Positions 54,281 to 62,883 of a DNA stretch of 64,000 bases are shown one piece after another. Under the pieces are notes generated by a model. That model made no database searches. It saw only the letters and a program-made list of their open reading frames with translations, and had not been told where the DNA came from. The position numbers and the translations under genes are program-made. The number at the start of each line of letters is the position of its first letter. Positions within the stretch are counted from its first letter, which is position 1. The DNA is from Bifidobacterium asteroides (lineage in GTDB: Bacteria; Actinomycetota; Actinomycetes; Actinomycetales; Bifidobacteriaceae): the NCBI RefSeq assembly GCF_003202755.1, contig NZ_QGLK01000001.1, positions 1 through 64,000 of the forward strand, in the 5' to 3' direction.

Positions 54281-54898
54281 ATGGGGGTCATGAGGCGGAA
54301 ACGGCGTGCGGAACCAGTCCGGTCGGAGCGGCTGGAGGTCGGTGGCGAGACTGTTCTGGTCATCAGAAAGCGGATTGCCAACGTCTATCTGCGGGTCAAA
54401 CCGCCTGACGGCCATCTGGAAGTGACGGCGCCTCTGACGCTTAGCGATGACCGGATTCGCGCCTTTATCGACGGCAAGCGCCGCTGGATCGCAACCACTA
54501 GAGAACGTCTGGCCCGTTCGCGCGATGTCTACGCCCAACCCGGAGCCGATGGTCAGCTGTCGCCGGACCGATCCGAGGCTGAAGCCCAGAGAATTCTCCA
54601 GGAGAGGCTGCCGACCCTGCTTGATCGGTGGGTCCCTGTGGTGGGCCGTCGGCCTGAGCGCATCAGTCTGCGGAAGATGAAAACCCGCTGGGGCTCCTGC
54701 ACCCCTGCCACTGACAGCATCCGGCTCAACACCGACCTGGCCTGGCTGGATCCTGACCTGCTGGAGTACGTGCTGGTTCACGAGCTGACTCACCTCTACG
54801 AGCACGGTCACGGCCCCGGCTTCCGCGCGCGAATGGATCGCTATATGCCCGACTGGACCGAGCGCCGTCGTCGACTCAACCGCTATCTGGCTTTGTGA
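54281..54898 (+). CDS. YgjP-like (DUF45) metallopeptidase
   Basis: This protein of about 205 residues has the YgjP/DUF45 pattern: an N-terminal beta-rich part (ANVYLRVKPPDGHLEVTAP), ISLRKMKTRWGSCTPATDSIRLNTDLAWLDPDLLEYVLVHE, and the zinc motif HELTHLYEHGHGPGF (HExxH with a downstream histidine). The fold is like M48/WLM peptidases; substrates are unknown. The frame is open from 54230; ATG 54281 (GGAAG just upstream) or 54290 are both possible. It is divergent from the two tRNA genes. Confidence 0.85.
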   Translation: MGVMRRKRRAEPVRSERLEVGGETVLVIRKRIANVYLRVKPPDGHLEVTAPLTLSDDRIRAFIDGKRRWIATTRERLARSRDVYAQPGADGQLSPDRSEAEAQRILQERLPTLLDRWVPVVGRRPERISLRKMKTRWGSCTPATDSIRLNTDLAWLDPDLLEYVLVHELTHLYEHGHGPGFRARMDRYMPDWTERRRRLNRYLAL

Positions 54899-55378
54899 CT
54901 CACGAAGCTTAGACGTCTGATGTCATGACTTCGAGATTCATGACTTCCGGAGCCGTAAAATCCTCATGAGTGCTGAACTTGTGGACGGGGAGCTTGTAAA
55001 TTACGAACCTGCGGCATCATCCGTGCTGAAGATTTCGTGACCAAACCCTCGCTAGGCCATCTGGTGCGAAGTTGAATCGGTTTTTGATCGTCTTGTCTAT
55101 CCCGATCTAGACCGACTATATGGTCTGATTCAGCCCGATCTCACTTTGCTCTGTTCTGACTCAACCTAAATCTGCCTTTGATTCGTTCTGGCCCTACTCA
55201 AGTCTGGTGTAATGCACCACATTTGTCATCCAAGACCAAAGGAAGACTGCCGCAACCCATGCTGGTGCGCTAGCGTTAAAGAAGAGGGGCGATCCTGCAG
55301 CAGTTAGGCAGGCTCCCTGCGACTCGGAGGCGCGTGTGGAGCCGATCCGGGACAATAGATCATGAAGGAGCAGTTGCA
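54899..55378. other. Repeat-bearing intergenic region before the SDR gene
   Basis: There is no gene in this 480-nt gap. TCATGACTTC occurs twice at 54923-54932 and 54938-54947. A run of degenerate 16-nt units occupies 55121-55216. A good AAGGAG for the SDR gene is at 55365-55370. Confidence 0.5.
55121..55216. repeat. Degenerate 16-nt tandem repeat (six units)
   Basis: Six 16-nt units sharing TCTG near the third position: TGGTCTGATTCAGCCC, GATCTCACTTTGCTCT, GTTCTGACTCAACCTA, AATCTGCCTTTGATTC, GTTCTGGCCCTACTCA, then AGTCTGGTG…. Confidence 0.6.
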
Positions 55379-56146
55379 ATGACGGAATCCAAGAAGACAA
55401 TCAAGCGCGCCGTGGTGACCGGCGCCTCCAGCGGCATCGGCCAGGCCAGTGCGCGTGCCTTGGTGGACAAGGGCTGGAAGGTGGTCGGCCTGGCCCGACG
55501 CGAAGACAATCTCAAGGCTTTGGCCGACCAGCTGGGTCAAAACTTTACCTATGAGGTCTGCGACGTGACCGACGAGGACTCCACCCAGGCTGCCGTCGAT
55601 GCTGTGCTCAAGGGCGGGCCGGTCAAAGCTCTGGTCAACTGCGCCGGCGCGGCCTTCGGCAAGGACCCGGTGGCCACCTCCAGCCTGGACGATTGGCGCG
55701 GCATGTATGAGCTGAACGTCATCGGTACCCTGCGGGTCATACAGAAGCTGCTCCCGGCCCTGAAAGAGTCGGAGGGCACGGTCCTGGTCATCTCCTCGAC
55801 GGCAGGCATCGAACCCTACGAGGGCGGTGGCGGATACTGCGCCTCCAAGGCGGCGGAACGGGTCATGGCCCGTATTCTGCGGCTGGAGCTGATCGGTCAG
55901 CCAGTGCGCGTGGTAGACATCGCCCCGGGACTGGTCCACACTGACGAGTTCTCGTTGAAGCGGTTCGGTGGGGACAGCGACCGGGCTGACGCGGTCTACG
56001 CCGGGGTGCCCGACCCGCTGACCGCCGACGACATCGCCGGATGCGTCACCTGGGCCCTGGAGCAGCCCGACACTGTGGACATCGACCAAATCGTGGTACG
56101 TCCCCGGGCCGAGGGCTCCTACACCAAGCTCTACCGCCGCAGCTGA
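55379..56146 (+). CDS. SDR-family NAD(P)-dependent oxidoreductase (YdfG-like)
   Basis: This 255-residue classical short-chain dehydrogenase has TGASSGIGQ for cofactor binding, NCAGAA, catalytic serine in VISSTAG and the YCASKAAE Tyr-x-x-x-Lys motif, with PGLVHTDEF after it. The pattern fits the YdfG/serine 3-dehydrogenase-like group; actual substrate unknown. ATG 55379 is 8 nt after AAGGAG; an upstream in-frame extension to 55334 lacks such a site. It is convergent with nhaA. Confidence 0.9.
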   Translation: MTESKKTIKRAVVTGASSGIGQASARALVDKGWKVVGLARREDNLKALADQLGQNFTYEVCDVTDEDSTQAAVDAVLKGGPVKALVNCAGAAFGKDPVATSSLDDWRGMYELNVIGTLRVIQKLLPALKESEGTVLVISSTAGIEPYEGGGGYCASKAAERVMARILRLELIGQPVRVVDIAPGLVHTDEFSLKRFGGDSDRADAVYAGVPDPLTADDIAGCVTWALEQPDTVDIDQIVVRPRAEGSYTKLYRRS

Positions 56147-56181
56147 GTCTGGTTGGGGGGCGATTCCGTAGGAAACGAAGA

Positions 56182-56247
56182 CTGGCATGGGATGATTCTG
56201 GCACGGGCTGAGTCTGGCAGAGGGATGAGTCCTGCAGTCAGGATGAG
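56182..56247. repeat. Degenerate 16-17-nt tandem repeat between SDR and nhaA 3' ends
   Basis: Units CTGGCATGGGATGATT (56182-56197), CTGGCACGGGCTGAGT (56198-56213), CTGGCAGAGGGATGAGT (56214-56230) and a decayed CCTGCAGTCAGGATGAG (56231-56247), running into the nhaA stop codon at 56238. Confidence 0.7.
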
Positions 56248-57884
56248 ACGTGCCTGGCGGACCGCAGTCGACCGGGAATGGTGCCGACGGCCACGATGAG
56301 CACGGACAGGATTGACCCCGCCAGCACGCCCAGCAAGGCTGATTCCAGGTGCGGGGATCCGGCGAAAGCCAGGTTGGCGATCAGGAAGGACATGGTGAAG
56401 CCGATCCCGCAGAGCTGGCAGAGGCCGATCAAGTTCCCGGTCGTGGAGCCGGCAGGTCGTCGCAGTCCCAGATGACCTGCCAGGACCAGCATGGTTATAA
56501 TCCCCAGGGGCTTGCCCAAGGCCAGTCCCAGAGTGGCGCCCCAAAAGACCCGGTCCGTCAGCAGTCCGGGTCCCAGCTGATCCAGGGAGATGGACAGCGA
56601 GAAAAAGGCGAACACGGGCAGGACCACCAGGGCGCTCAAAGGGGTCAGGAAGTGGTCCAGCCGTTCAGCCGGTGATAGCGTCGGGTTGTGGTTTGGCTCA
56701 ATCTCAGTTGGTTCAAACCCAGCTGGTTTGGTATTGGCTTGACTGGTCACTGGTGGATGGGTCTCGGTCGGCTCGGTACCGGATGGTTTTGTATCGGTTG
56801 GCCTATGCTCGGTTGGCTCAGTTAAATTCGGCGCGGTACTGACCGAAGACTCTTCCGCTTCTGGTGCTTCCGCTTCAGCCGCCTTCGACCTGGCGACAGG
56901 AGTCAATAGCCCCATTGCAACTCCCGCCAGCACCGGGTGGATTCCAGTCTTGAAGAGGCTGTACCAAGTCAGCAGACCGCCCCCAAGGGCGCCCAACAAG
57001 CAGAGAGGTACCAGGGGTCGCCAAATCTGAGCGGAACGGCTCACCACTCGGACCAGCAAGGCCCAGACCACAAGGCCGGCCAGGCAGGCAAGCAGCCAGC
57101 TCGGTTGTCCCAAGCTGGAGTAGCCCAAGGCGATCAGCAGGACGCCGATCAGATCGTCGAAGATGGCCAGCGTCATCAAAAAGGCCTGCAGGGCGGGCCC
57201 GGCCTTGGGCAGGAGCAGTTGCAGAGCCGCCAGGGAGAAGGCTACATCGGTGGCCGTTGGGACAGCCCAGCCACGCAACCCGGCAGGGGAGCCCAGGTTG
57301 AGTAGGCAGTAGATCAGAATCGGCACGGCTACGCCGCCCAAAGCGGCCAGCATGGGTAGCAGGACCTGTTTGTGGTCGCGCAGAGTGCCTGTGGCAGCCT
57401 CCTGGCGCAGGTCAAGACCCATGGTCAGGAAGAATATGGTCAGCAGCCCGTCCTGTATCCAGTCCTTGAGGGAGAGGTTCAGTCCACCGGGCAGGTCCAG
57501 AGGAATCCAAGCGGCAAGAGCGTTCAGACCCGGCCCGGTCTCTGGAAGATTGGCCAGGATCAGCCCGGCCAGGGCGCAGGCCATCATGAATAGCCCGGTG
57601 ATCCGATCGTTTTCAGCCAAGGATGACAGGGAGGCGAAGAAGTTTGAAGGGTGGAGTCGGTTGTGCCGGTCCCTGTCAGATCCACCCCGCCCACGCTGCG
57701 GATTTGATGGTTGGGCATTCGATGATTTGAAATCCGACGGTCCGGGATTCGGTTGGGGGTCTGATGACCGGGAATCCGACAGCCTGGGATGGAAAGGTTT
57801 GAGATTCTGTTGCGAATTCGAATCGTCGTAATCCTGACGACGTGGATTGACAGAGAATGCTGGGAATGCAGGCGTGAGCGGCAT
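56238..57884 (-). CDS. nhaA: NhaA-type Na+/H+ antiporter with low-complexity insertions
   Basis: This 548-residue membrane antiporter has NhaA motifs: LTIFFLTMGLDLRQE, GWAVPTATDVAFSLAALQLL, the ion-binding aspartate pair in LAIFDDLIGVLLIALGYS, and a C-terminal GIGFTMSFLIANLAF. The usual family length is about 390-440. The excess comes from an N-terminal S/P/N/D-rich tail of about 75 residues and an internal loop of about 70 residues full of TEP/PTE units (+ strand 56690-56840) between helix groups. ATG 57884 has AGGAG 4 nt upstream; the open frame extends to 57992. Confidence 0.88.
   Translation of the reverse strand: MPLTPAFPAFSVNPRRQDYDDSNSQQNLKPFHPRLSDSRSSDPQPNPGPSDFKSSNAQPSNPQRGRGGSDRDRHNRLHPSNFFASLSSLAENDRITGLFMMACALAGLILANLPETGPGLNALAAWIPLDLPGGLNLSLKDWIQDGLLTIFFLTMGLDLRQEAATGTLRDHKQVLLPMLAALGGVAVPILIYCLLNLGSPAGLRGWAVPTATDVAFSLAALQLLLPKAGPALQAFLMTLAIFDDLIGVLLIALGYSSLGQPSWLLACLAGLVVWALLVRVVSRSAQIWRPLVPLCLLGALGGGLLTWYSLFKTGIHPVLAGVAMGLLTPVARSKAAEAEAPEAEESSVSTAPNLTEPTEHRPTDTKPSGTEPTETHPPVTSQANTKPAGFEPTEIEPNHNPTLSPAERLDHFLTPLSALVVLPVFAFFSLSISLDQLGPGLLTDRVFWGATLGLALGKPLGIITMLVLAGHLGLRRPAGSTTGNLIGLCQLCGIGFTMSFLIANLAFAGSPHLESALLGVLAGSILSVLIVAVGTIPGRLRSARHVSS
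56690..56840 (-). repeat. Degenerate ~15-nt repeat encoding the TEP-rich NhaA loop
   Basis: On the + strand, TCGGTTGGC/TCGGTCGGC/TCAGTTGG-like units recur about every 15 nt, giving TEPTE/PTD/GTEPTE peptide repeats in frame. Confidence 0.6.
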
Positions 57885-58018
57885 GATGCTCCTGGTCGGG
57901 CGGATAGGGTTCAGTCTTCCATGGCCGACCAGTCTTCCCGGCATGAGGCGGCATCCGGCCGTCTCCCAAGTTCCAATTCTATCCTGAAGCACAGCAGTCT
58001 ATCTCGGTCAGAGAAAAT

Positions 58019-58058
58019 GCCAGCGGCCCTGCACCTTTCACGATGCAGGGCCGCTGGC
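58019..58058 (-). terminator. Intrinsic terminator of dps
   Basis: A perfect 15-bp stem with arms 58019-58033 and 58044-58058 and a 10-nt loop; on the minus strand it is followed by ATTTTCTC. It separates dps from nhaA. Confidence 0.85.
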
Positions 58059-58111
58059 ATACCGCTTATCGGAGCGGTGACGAGCTCTCAGAACTCAGCA
58101 ACTCAACAAAC

Positions 58112-58591
58112 TCAGAACAGGTGGCTGCGCATGAACCACTGGAAGTGCTCCAGCTCCTGCACATGGTCCTGCACGATGTTGGAGCTGATGACGTCCAGGT
58201 CGTCCAGCTCCTTGATGGCCTCGCGGTCGCGCTTGATGAAGGTGGTGTAGTAGGTATCCAGGGCCTTCAGGTAGTCCAGGGCATCCTGGCGGCCGGTCAT
58301 GGTGATGCCATCCCAGTCGCGGTTCTTCATGATGTCGTCGGGCCGTCCGGCGGGGGAACCGCCCAAGGTGGCGATGCGCTCTGCGGTCTCGTCGGCCATG
58401 TTCAGCACCGAATCGACCTCGGGGTCCATCATCTCGTGAATGCCGATGAATTCCTTGCCCTTCATGTTCCAATGGGCGTGCTTGAGGATCAGGGCGGTCT
58501 CCTGTTCCTGGCTCAGACGGCTCTGCAGGATGGCGACGACCTTCTCGCTGGTCGCTTCGTCGAGTCCTGGTACAGTGAAGTTCAATGCCAT
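58112..58591 (-). CDS. dps: Dps-family ferritin-like protein
   Basis: This 159-residue four-helix protein has the Dps ferroxidase pattern: HAHWNMKGKEFIGIHEMMD and, 14 residues on, DETAERIATLGG. Dps shells oxidise and store iron and shield DNA from peroxide. ATG 58591 (AAGGAG 5-6 nt upstream) is preferred to the GTG two codons earlier, which lies in that site. It is followed by an intrinsic terminator, so it is probably monocistronic. It lies near ahpC and the AhpF-like gene, a peroxide-defence neighbourhood. Confidence 0.92.
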   Translation of the reverse strand: MALNFTVPGLDEATSEKVVAILQSRLSQEQETALILKHAHWNMKGKEFIGIHEMMDPEVDSVLNMADETAERIATLGGSPAGRPDDIMKNRDWDGITMTGRQDALDYLKALDTYYTTFIKRDREAIKELDDLDVISSNIVQDHVQELEHFQWFMRSHLF

Positions 58592-58785
58592 AACCACTCC
58601 TTAAATATGAAATTATGCCTGTGGTCGGGTCAGCCCGACCTTGTATCTCCAGACTAGAGGAAAAAGCAAGGAAACGCTTGGATTTTGCGGGAATCAACCA
58701 GTGAAATCATTCACGGACCATCGGCTACGCTGACAGTCATTTTTCCTTGACTGGCGTGGGAGCGGTCACCGGCTGGATGAGACAG

Positions 58786-60132
58786 CTAGGCTTCGGTCAC
58801 AATATCGTCTTTATCATCATCGCCAGCCTGGTCCTCGGCCTCCTGGCGTCGCCTGACCTCGATGGTCTCGATGCGCCGCCCGTCCACCTTGGTCACCACC
58901 ATGTCATACCCGTCGTCGGAGTGGATTACGTCGCCCACCTGCCCCATCCGTCCGGTCTGGGCCAGGAAGTAGCCAGCCAGGGTCTCGTAGGGGCCATCCT
59001 CCAGCTCGATTCCGGTCAGGTCCGCGAAGTCCTCGATGGTCATGCCACCGTCGACCGTGGCAACTCCGTTGACGAAGGCGGTTGCCTGGGGATGGGCTGG
59101 GTTCTGCTCCTCGGGCAGGTCGTACTCGTCGCGGATGTCGCCCACCAGCTCCTCGGTCATGTCCTCCAGGGTGACGATGCCGTCGGTGCCACCGTACTCG
59201 TCGATGACCACGGCCAGGTGGATGCCCTTCTTGCGCAGCTTCTCCAGGCTGGGCAGGAGCTTGGAGGTGCCGGGCAGGGCGATGCCGGGCCTGGTCACGT
59301 CGGCCACGGTCTTGGCCTGGGGATTGCGCACGTCCATCAGATCGCGAACGTGGACGAAGCCCAGCACATCGTCGAAGTCGCGTCCGGTCACCGGGTAGCG
59401 CGAGTAGGGCTCGTCGTGCACGAATTCGACCGCCTCCTGCAGCGGCATGTCCCCGGCGATAAAGACCACGTCGGCCCTGGGGCGCATGACCTCGGCCACG
59501 CTGGTCTCTGAGGCATCGAAGACATCGCCCAGAATCATCCGCTCGTCCTTGCTCAGGTTGGTGTTGGAGGAGACCAGCATCCGCAGCTCGTCGTCGCTGA
59601 CCTCGGTGTCGGTCTGCTGGGGGTCGAAGCCCAGGATGCGCACGATGAGGTCGGTGTTCTTGCCTATCAGCCAGATCAGCGGTCTGCACAGGGTAGTGAA
59701 GACGTCGATGGCCGGAACGACGGCCCTGGCGATGGCCTCGGTGCGCTGCATGGCGATCCGCTTGGGCACCAACTCGGAGATGACGATTGAGCAGTAGGAG
59801 ATGATCAGGGTCAGGATCACCGTGGTCAAGGTGCCGGCTAGACCCTCGTGCACGCCCCACCCGGTCAGGACGGGCACCACGTAGGGGGCGATTGACGATG
59901 CGCCGAAGGAGGCAGAGAGGAAGCCCGTCAGCGTCACGCCGATCTGCACGGCGGAAAGAAAGGTATTGGGGTCGCGGGCAATGCGGGCCACCCGGGCGCC
60001 GCGCGCGTCCTGCTGCTCCATTTGCTCCAGCTGCGAGCCTCGCAGGGAGACCAGCGCCAGTTCAGTCCCAGAGAAGACGGAACCGAGCAGGAGGAAGAAG
60101 AGAATGAGCAGGATGTTCAGCCATAATGCCAT
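58786..60132 (-). CDS. CNNM/CorC-type membrane protein with CBS pair
   Basis: This 448-residue protein has an N-terminal CNNM domain of about four segments (FFLLLGSVFSGTELALVSLRGSQLEQ and ISELVPKRIAMQ), two CBS domains (about 215-335, with EVMRPRADVVFI and HLAVVIDEYGGTDGIVTLEDMTEELVGDI) and a C-terminal CorC_HlyC domain (about 360-435). Members move Mg2+ or other cations; older annotation as hemolysin is misleading. ATG 60132 begins the usual N-terminus, with GGAGG unusually close; an upstream start at 60162 is possible. It is divergent from ahpC. Confidence 0.9.
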   Translation of the reverse strand: MALWLNILLILFFLLLGSVFSGTELALVSLRGSQLEQMEQQDARGARVARIARDPNTFLSAVQIGVTLTGFLSASFGASSIAPYVVPVLTGWGVHEGLAGTLTTVILTLIISYCSIVISELVPKRIAMQRTEAIARAVVPAIDVFTTLCRPLIWLIGKNTDLIVRILGFDPQQTDTEVSDDELRMLVSSNTNLSKDERMILGDVFDASETSVAEVMRPRADVVFIAGDMPLQEAVEFVHDEPYSRYPVTGRDFDDVLGFVHVRDLMDVRNPQAKTVADVTRPGIALPGTSKLLPSLEKLRKKGIHLAVVIDEYGGTDGIVTLEDMTEELVGDIRDEYDLPEEQNPAHPQATAFVNGVATVDGGMTIEDFADLTGIELEDGPYETLAGYFLAQTGRMGQVGDVIHSDDGYDMVVTKVDGRRIETIEVRRRQEAEDQAGDDDKDDIVTEA

Positions 60133-60290
60133 GCCTCCAATGCTAGGGTATGGGCGCCCCATGTGCCCTATGTCACACCCCAGCGGCGAACCTCCGTCTT
60201 CCCCATACAGTGCTTCCTGACTAGCATGAAATACGGAGACAGGTTCGGCTTCAGGCCGACGTTCCCAATGCTCCCGAAAGGATTTTTTTC

Positions 60291-60854
60291 ATGTCACAGC
60301 TTCAGCACGAATTGACTGAGTTCACCACGCAGGCCTACCAGGATAACAAGACCTTCCCGGTCTCAAAGAAGGATCTGCTGGGCCACTGGTCCCTGCTCTT
60401 CTTCTACCCTGCGGACTTCAGCTTCGTCTGCCCCACCGAGCTGGAGGATCTGGCCAGCAAGTACGAGGACTTCAAGAAGATCGGCTGCGAGATCTACTCC
60501 GTCTCCTGCGACACCGAGTTCGTCCACAAGGCCTGGCACGAGGCCAACGACAAGATCGCCAAGGTCCAGTACCCCATGCTGGCCGATCCGACCGCAACCC
60601 TGGCCAAGGACCTGCAGACCTACAACGAGGCCGAGGGCAAGGCCGAGCGTGGCGACTTCATTCTGACTCCTGAGGGCAAGGTCGTGGCCTACGAGGTCAT
60701 CTCCTCCAATGTGGGCCGCAACGCCGACGAGCTGCTGCGCCGCGTCCAGGCCTCCCAGTTCGTCTACGAGCACGGCGATCAGGTCTGCCCTGCCAAGTGG
60801 GAGCCCGGCGAGGACACCATCGAGCCCAGCCTGGATCTGGTCGGCCAGCTCTGA
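60291..60854 (+). CDS. ahpC: Alkyl hydroperoxide reductase subunit C (peroxiredoxin)
   Basis: This 187-residue 2-Cys peroxiredoxin has peroxidatic C47 in FSFVCPTELEDL and resolving C166 in QVCPAKWEPG. It reduces H2O2 and organic peroxides, and is re-reduced by a flavoprotein partner. That partner is encoded 120 nt downstream (60975). The start ATG 60291 follows AAAGGA by about 8 nt. In anaerobic bifidobacteria, which often lack catalase, it is a main peroxide scavenger. Confidence 0.96.
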   Translation: MSQLQHELTEFTTQAYQDNKTFPVSKKDLLGHWSLLFFYPADFSFVCPTELEDLASKYEDFKKIGCEIYSVSCDTEFVHKAWHEANDKIAKVQYPMLADPTATLAKDLQTYNEAEGKAERGDFILTPEGKVVAYEVISSNVGRNADELLRRVQASQFVYEHGDQVCPAKWEPGEDTIEPSLDLVGQL

Positions 60855-60974
60855 TCCGCAGCTGCCAACATCGGGAACTCGCCGATCGGAAGCGACCAGG
60901 GCGGGTTCCCTTTTCTGTATTCACGACCAGCATCCAAAACAGCACATCCGTGCATTCCTTCGGAAGAGGCATTC

Positions 60975-62726
60975 ATGACGGAAGACAAGAATCTTTATGA
61001 CGTGGTCGTCATCGGCGGCGGCCCTGCAGGCCTGAGCGCAGGACTCTATCTGGCCCGGGCGCGGTATCGCACATTGATCCTGGAGAAAGAGGACTTCGGC
61101 GGCCAGATCACCATCACGGCCGACGTGGTCAACTACCCGGGCGTGGCCAGCACCGACGGCCGCAAGCTGACCGAGACCATGCGCCAGCAGGCCCAGAACT
61201 TCGGAGCCGAGTTCATGAGCGCCGAGGCCACTGGCATCGAGGCCCAGGGCGACATCAAGGTGGTCCACACCTCCCGGGGCGACCTGCGCACCTTCGGCAT
61301 CCTGATCGCCACAGGCGCCAGCCCCCGCAAGATAGGCTTCCAGGGCGAGCAGGAGTACGCGGGCCGCGGCGTGGCCTACTGCGCCACCTGCGACGGCGAG
61401 TTCTTCACCGGGCGCGAGGTCCTGGTGGTAGGCGGTGGGTTCGCGGCAGCTGAAGAGTCGGTCTTCCTGACCAAGTACGCCACCAAGGTGACCCTGCTGG
61501 TGCGCGAGGAGGACTTCACCTGCGACGCCGCCGTGGCTGACGAGGCCCGGGACAACGACAAGATCGAGATTCACTACTCCACTGAGCTCAAGGGGGTCTC
61601 CGCTGGCCCCGGCGGGCTGGTCGAGGCCACCATTTTGGACCGAAAGAGCGGGCAGACCACCACTTGGAAGCCCCAGGACGGCGGCACCTTCGGCGTCTTC
61701 GTCTTTGCCGGCTACGTGCCCCAGACCGGTATGCTCAAGGGCGTTGTGGATCTGGATGACCACGGCTACGTGCTGACCCACGACTACCTGGAGACCTCGG
61801 TGCCGGGCATCTACGCCGCCGGGGATCTGCGGGTCAAGAACCTGCGCCAGGTCATCACCGCCACCTCCGATGGGGCTGTGGCCGCCGTGGAGCTGGAGCG
61901 CTACGCCTCCAACATGTCGGACAAGACCGGCCTGGTGCCGCCGCGTCCCGAGGATTCCCCCTACGCCCGCTCCGAGCGGCAGGCCGAGAACTCCGCCCTG
62001 GCCTCGGGCACCTCGCCCGCGCCTGTGGCCCAGGAGCACGACCAGGCCCCGGCCAAGACCTCCGGCTTCTTCGGGCCGGACATCCGCAAGCAGCTGGACA
62101 TGGTCTTCGGCAAGATGACCGGAAAGCTGGAGTTGGCCCTGGATCTGGACGGCAGCCAGGTCTCCAAGGAGCTGGAAGCCTTCGTGGACGAGCTGGTCGG
62201 GCTCTCCGATGGCAAGCTGACCTCCAGGGTCGACTCCCGCACGGAGGAAGACGGCAAGGATTACGATCCCGCCGGCGACCTGCCTGATGCCCGCCCCAGT
62301 GTGCGCATCTGCCGGTTGGACGATCAGGGCGTCTCCCATCCGACCGGGTTGGCCTTCCATGGCGTGCCCAGCGGCCACGAGTTCAACTCCTTCGTCCTGG
62401 CCCTCTACAATGCGGCGGGCCCCGGCCAGCAGGTGGATCAGCCCACCTCGGACCGTATCGATGCCATCAAGGACCAGGTGGACGTGATGATGCTGGTCTC
62501 CCTGACCTGCACCATGTGCCCGACCACGGTCCTGTCCGCCCAGCGCGTGGCGGCCCAGAACGGCAAGGTGCGCGCCGAGGCCTACGACCTGGCCCACTTC
62601 CCCGAGCTCAAGGACCAGTACCAGGTCATGAGCGTCCCCTGCATCGTGATCCGCAAGGATGGCCAGGAGACCGTGGAGTTCGGCAAGAAGTCCGTTCCTG
62701 AAATGCTGGACCTGATCGGGGCCTGA
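60975..62726 (+). CDS. AhpF-like flavoprotein with reversed domain order
   Basis: This 583-residue protein begins with a thioredoxin-reductase-type domain (about 1-315): FAD site GGGPAG at 14-19, redox C136-ATC139 in CATCD, NADPH site near 152 (VVGGGFAAAEES) and AAGDLRV near 280. After a P/A-rich linker (about 325-365) comes a tandem thioredoxin-fold part like the AhpF N-terminal domain, with redox C512-TMC515 and a cis-proline near 555 (MSVPC). In AhpF this part precedes the reductase. It should feed electrons from NAD(P)H to the AhpC encoded upstream. ATG 60975 is 120 nt after ahpC. Confidence 0.92.
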   Translation: MTEDKNLYDVVVIGGGPAGLSAGLYLARARYRTLILEKEDFGGQITITADVVNYPGVASTDGRKLTETMRQQAQNFGAEFMSAEATGIEAQGDIKVVHTSRGDLRTFGILIATGASPRKIGFQGEQEYAGRGVAYCATCDGEFFTGREVLVVGGGFAAAEESVFLTKYATKVTLLVREEDFTCDAAVADEARDNDKIEIHYSTELKGVSAGPGGLVEATILDRKSGQTTTWKPQDGGTFGVFVFAGYVPQTGMLKGVVDLDDHGYVLTHDYLETSVPGIYAAGDLRVKNLRQVITATSDGAVAAVELERYASNMSDKTGLVPPRPEDSPYARSERQAENSALASGTSPAPVAQEHDQAPAKTSGFFGPDIRKQLDMVFGKMTGKLELALDLDGSQVSKELEAFVDELVGLSDGKLTSRVDSRTEEDGKDYDPAGDLPDARPSVRICRLDDQGVSHPTGLAFHGVPSGHEFNSFVLALYNAAGPGQQVDQPTSDRIDAIKDQVDVMMLVSLTCTMCPTTVLSAQRVAAQNGKVRAEAYDLAHFPELKDQYQVMSVPCIVIRKDGQETVEFGKKSVPEMLDLIGA

Positions 62727-62756
62727 CCCTGGGTTCGAGCCTGAACAGAGTCTGAG

Positions 62757-62803
62757 AAGGCGCTGGTGTCACTGCCTTTGTGGCGATGATGCCAGCGCCT
62801 TTT
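62757..62803 (+). terminator. Intrinsic terminator after the ahp genes
   Basis: A perfect 10-bp stem AAGGCGCTGG (62757-62766) / CCAGCGCCTT (62792-62801) followed by TTTT. Confidence 0.88.
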
Positions 62804-62883
62804 CTGATATATGTTGCAGGTCTGCATTGATGAAAAACTATGGATATTGTCCGGACCTTATACGGTTTGATTAGTTTGCCGTA

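Noticed and set aside
62731-62745. GGTTCGAGCC after the AhpF-like gene, resembling a tRNA T-loop
   Set aside because: No acceptor, D or anticodon stems can be formed around it.
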